The notes below the pieces were generated by a model, which was not told the DNA's origin, made no database searches, and saw nothing but the letters and a program-made list of their open reading frames with translations. From Apibacter adventoris (GTDB taxonomy: Bacteria; Bacteroidota; Bacteroidia; Flavobacteriales; Weeksellaceae), in the NCBI RefSeq assembly GCF_002964975.1, contig NZ_PSZM01000036.1:62001-126000 (forward strand): DNA of 64,000 bases, in the 5' to 3' direction. Of this stretch, positions 61,708-64,000 are shown in pieces. Within the stretch, counting starts at the first letter, position 1, and each line of letters starts with the position of its first letter. The translations under genes and the position numbers were made by a program.

Positions 61708-62034
61708 ATGTTTGAAATTTTCAAAAACAATTCCGGTGCTTTTTGTTTTAGACTTAAGTCTAAAAATGGTGAAACAATCTTGGTAAGTGATGGATATACC
61801 CAAAAGACAAACTGTCAAAAAGGTATAGGTTCTGTAAAAAGAAATACTAAAAATGAAGATCGATTTGAATTTAAACAATCTTCTAATAAAAAATGGTATT
61901 TCAATCTAAAAGCTGGTAATGGACAATCTGTTTGTGTAGGAGAAAAATATGATAATGAATCTTCAGTGAAAAATGCTGCAAAATTAGCAATGAAAACAGC
62001 TCCAGTAGCAGAGATTATAGATTTGACCAAGTAA
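61708..62034 (+). CDS. YegP-like DUF1508 protein
   Basis: 108 residues made of two related ~50-residue units. Each has the beta-hairpin pattern FRLKSKNGETILVS / FNLKAGNGQSVCVG followed by GYTQKTNCQKGIGSVKRN / KYDNESSVKNAAKLAMK. This is the DUF1508/YegP plan; the function is unknown but homologues are often stress-linked. Monocistronic with a clear terminator. Confidence 0.88.
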   Translation: MFEIFKNNSGAFCFRLKSKNGETILVSDGYTQKTNCQKGIGSVKRNTKNEDRFEFKQSSNKKWYFNLKAGNGQSVCVGEKYDNESSVKNAAKLAMKTAPVAEIIDLTK

Positions 62035-62061
62035 AAAAACAAATTGACTTTTTCATATAAT

Positions 62062-62086
62062 AAGACCGGTTTTTTGCCGGTCTTTT
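62062..62086 (+). terminator. Terminator of the YegP-like gene
   Basis: AAGACCGG, 7-nt loop, CCGGTCTT, followed by TT. Confidence 0.85.
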
Positions 62087-62190
62087 GTTATTTAAAAAAA
62101 TTGAAGATAATAGGTTGAAATTTATGATTTATTATCATTAAATTTTATCTGGAAATATTAAAAAAAAATATAAAAAAGTATTAATTTTTC

Positions 62191-62198
62191 TACCTTTG
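62191..62198 (+). promoter_or_regulatory. -7 element of uvrA
   Basis: TACCTTTG ends 44 bases before the TTG start at 62243. Confidence 0.55.
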
Positions 62199-62242
62199 TT
62201 TTTTGTATATAACAGAAATTTACCATACATTAAAAAGAAGAT

Positions 62243-64000
62243 TTGAAAACAAAAAATATAAAAACTACGGATATTGTATATATTAAAAATGCACACCTTC
62301 ACAATTTAAAAAACATTAATGTATCCATACCGCAAAATAAATTGACAGTTATTACAGGAGTTTCAGGAAGCGGAAAATCAACCTTGGCTTTTGATACTTT
62401 ATATGCAGAGGGACAACGACGGTATGTGGAAAGTTTAAGTTCTTATGCACGTCAGTTTTTAGGTAAGCTAGAAAAACCTCAGGTAGATGATATAAAAGGT
62501 TTGGCGCCTGCTATTGCTATACAACAAAAAGTTATTTCAGGAAATTCACGTTCTACAGTAGGAACTTCTACAGAAATTTATGATTATCTCCGATTGCTAT
62601 TTTCAAGAGTCGGAAAAACCTATTCTCCGGTTTCAGGAGAAGAAGTTAAAAAAGATGAAGTTACAGATGTTATCAATTATATTACCCAATTACCGGAAGG
62701 AGGAAAATATATTTTATCCTCACCTTTAGAATGGGAAGATAAAAAATTTCCTGAATTATTAAAATTATTAAAAAGTCAGGGATATGTTAGATTAGAAGTA
62801 GGCGGTAGATTAATCACAATTGATGATTTAGAAAGTTTTGGTTTTATACCTGAAAAGGGAATTGAAATTAATTTAGTAATTGAAAGATTTTCTGTGGAAT
62901 ATGAAGATGAATTTTTACAACGTTTTGCAGATAGTGTGCAGACAGCTTTTTATGAAGGAAAAGGAATTTGTTTCATAAAAAATACAGAAACAGAAACCAC
63001 TCGTACATTTTCTAATGCATTTGAAAGAGATGGCATTACCTTTTTAGAGCCTACAATACATTTTTTTAGTTTTAATAATCCTTATGGAGCTTGTCCTATG
63101 TGTGAAGGATATGGAAAAGTATTAGGTATTGATGAAGATTTAGTGATTACTAATAAAAATTTATCTTTATATGAAGATGCAATCTTATGTTGGAGAGGAG
63201 AAAAAATGAGTGAATGGAAAGATGAATTTATCAAGCAATCAGCAAAATATAAATTTCCGATTCATAAACCATATTTTGAATTAACCGAATCACAAAAGGA
63301 AATTTTATGGAAAGGAAATGGAGATAAAGATTTTCCATGTCTTAATAATTTTTTCAAAATGTTGGAAGAGAATACCTATAAGATACAATATAGAGTTATG
63401 CTTTCCCGCTATAGAGGAAGAACAATATGTCCGGAATGTAAAGGGAAACGTTTAAGACCAGAAACAAAATATGTGAAAATTAATGGATATTCTTTAACTG
63501 ATTGGGTAGATATTCCATTAGATCAATTATATAAAATAATTCAAGATTTATCATTAGATTCATATCAAAAAAAAGTCTCTCAAAGACTATTATTTGAAAT
63601 AAATAATCGACTGTCTTTTTTATTAGATGTTGGTTTAGGATATTTAACATTAAATAGGGCATCTAATACACTTTCTGGAGGAGAATCTCAGCGAATTAAT
63701 CTTGCTACTTCTCTTGGGAGTAGTTTAGTAGGATCTATTTATATTTTAGATGAACCAAGCATCGGATTACACGGAAGGGATACAGAACGATTGATATCTG
63801 TCCTTAAACGATTACGAAATTTAGGTAATACCGTAGTAGTTGTTGAACATGACGAAGATATTATGAAAGCAGCAGATTATTTAGTAGATATAGGACCAAA
63901 TGCAGGAAATTTAGGAGGAGAAGTAGTTTTTGAAGGTAATTTTAAAGATATGTTAAAAAACCATACGCTTACTTCGGACTATTTAAATGGAGATAAAAAG
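62243..64000 (+). CDS. uvrA: Excinuclease ABC subunit A, 5' part (runs off the window)
   Basis: The frame is open to the last base (586 codons of about 940). UvrA finds bulky DNA lesions and loads UvrB. Walker A of the first ATPase is GVSGSGKSTLAFDTLYAEGQ; the UvrB-binding region QQKVISGNSRSTVGT, zinc pair CPMC, CPECKGKRLRPE, and the first ABC signature LSGGESQRINLATSLGSSL with ILDEPSIGLHGRD follow. The start is TTG at 62243: an in-frame stop lies at 62231 and no ATG precedes the conserved N-terminus. Confidence 0.95.
   Translation, partial: MKTKNIKTTDIVYIKNAHLHNLKNINVSIPQNKLTVITGVSGSGKSTLAFDTLYAEGQRRYVESLSSYARQFLGKLEKPQVDDIKGLAPAIAIQQKVISGNSRSTVGTSTEIYDYLRLLFSRVGKTYSPVSGEEVKKDEVTDVINYITQLPEGGKYILSSPLEWEDKKFPELLKLLKSQGYVRLEVGGRLITIDDLESFGFIPEKGIEINLVIERFSVEYEDEFLQRFADSVQTAFYEGKGICFIKNTETETTRTFSNAFERDGITFLEPTIHFFSFNNPYGACPMCEGYGKVLGIDEDLVITNKNLSLYEDAILCWRGEKMSEWKDEFIKQSAKYKFPIHKPYFELTESQKEILWKGNGDKDFPCLNNFFKMLEENTYKIQYRVMLSRYRGRTICPECKGKRLRPETKYVKINGYSLTDWVDIPLDQLYKIIQDLSLDSYQKKVSQRLLFEINNRLSFLLDVGLGYLTLNRASNTLSGGESQRINLATSLGSSLVGSIYILDEPSIGLHGRDTERLISVLKRLRNLGNTVVVVEHDEDIMKAADYLVDIGPNAGNLGGEVVFEGNFKDMLKNHTLTSDYLNGDKK

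Overview
This 64 kb window is chromosomal DNA from a very AT-rich member of the Bacteroidota, almost certainly Flavobacteriales. Direct signs are the lack of Shine-Dalgarno sequences and about two dozen copies of the Bacteroidota -7 promoter element TAnnTTTG placed just before genes. Gene-level signs are type III glutamine synthetase, a MurF-alanine racemase fusion, DUF3127 and DUF5689 proteins, a TonB-dependent receptor cassette, a mevalonate kinase/UbiA pair, and Tgt, Nth and Tdk that have lost their usual metal-binding cysteines. The low GC would suit a host-associated genus such as Apibacter in the Weeksellaceae, but that is only a guess.

Layout. 1-2.9 kb: end of a glycosyltransferase gene, then two adjacent guanidino-modifying hydrolase genes and tRNA-Met. 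3.1-3.3 kb: a promoter, a strongly structured RNA candidate and a U-tract, with no ORF; this is the most unexplained element here. 3.4-6.7 kb: VanZ-like and DUF4352 proteins, a two-subunit ThrE-type exporter and a DUF4136 lipoprotein. 6.85-10.2 kb: a sugar catabolic operon (MFS porter, LacI regulator, fructokinase-like kinase) behind a perfect 14-bp operator-like palindrome. 10.3-14.3 kb: class I fumarase and glutamine synthetase III. 14.7-21.6 kb: phosphodiesterase, truA, ABC exporter, dapD, GT9, DUF423, methyltransferase, nth. 21.8-23.2 kb: a GyrI-like protein facing an AraC regulator. 23.3-28.9 kb: hemA-hemC, ribH, a TPR membrane protein, aat, a DUF3127 protein with an SSB-like tail, and an OmpA lipoprotein. 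29-32.9 kb: a hydrolase, then tgt-lptFG-small membrane protein-tsaB. 33-38.6 kb: a secreted EEP nuclease/phosphatase divergent from a TonB receptor and DUF5689 lipoprotein, followed by a decayed lipoprotein gene. 38.7-45.4 kb: SDR, aroE, dapF-mltG, rluB, UbiA and mevalonate kinase. 45.6-49.3 kb: groES-groEL, HdeD-like protein, sigma factor. 49.3-55.9 kb: yaaA, sufC-sufD (without sufB), murF-alr, tdk. 56-64 kb: an acidic orphan protein, rsmI, an Rrf2 regulator, tRNA-Ala, CPBP protease, rnhB, NlpC/P60, O-methyltransferase, YegP-like protein and the 5' part of uvrA.

Most genes are housekeeping. Together they cover diaminopimelate and peptidoglycan synthesis (dapD, dapF, murF-alr, mltG), haem and riboflavin synthesis, tRNA modification (truA, tgt, tsaB), Fe-S assembly (sufCD), DNA repair (nth, uvrA) and proteostasis (groESL, aat). 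I found no prophage, insertion sequence, CRISPR array or defence island. The leads worth following are the 3.2 kb RNA, a motif shared by the groES and yegP upstream regions, an inverted repeat at the sufC promoter, the SSB-like tail on the DUF3127 protein, the hairpin directly in front of aat, and the decayed lipoprotein gene.
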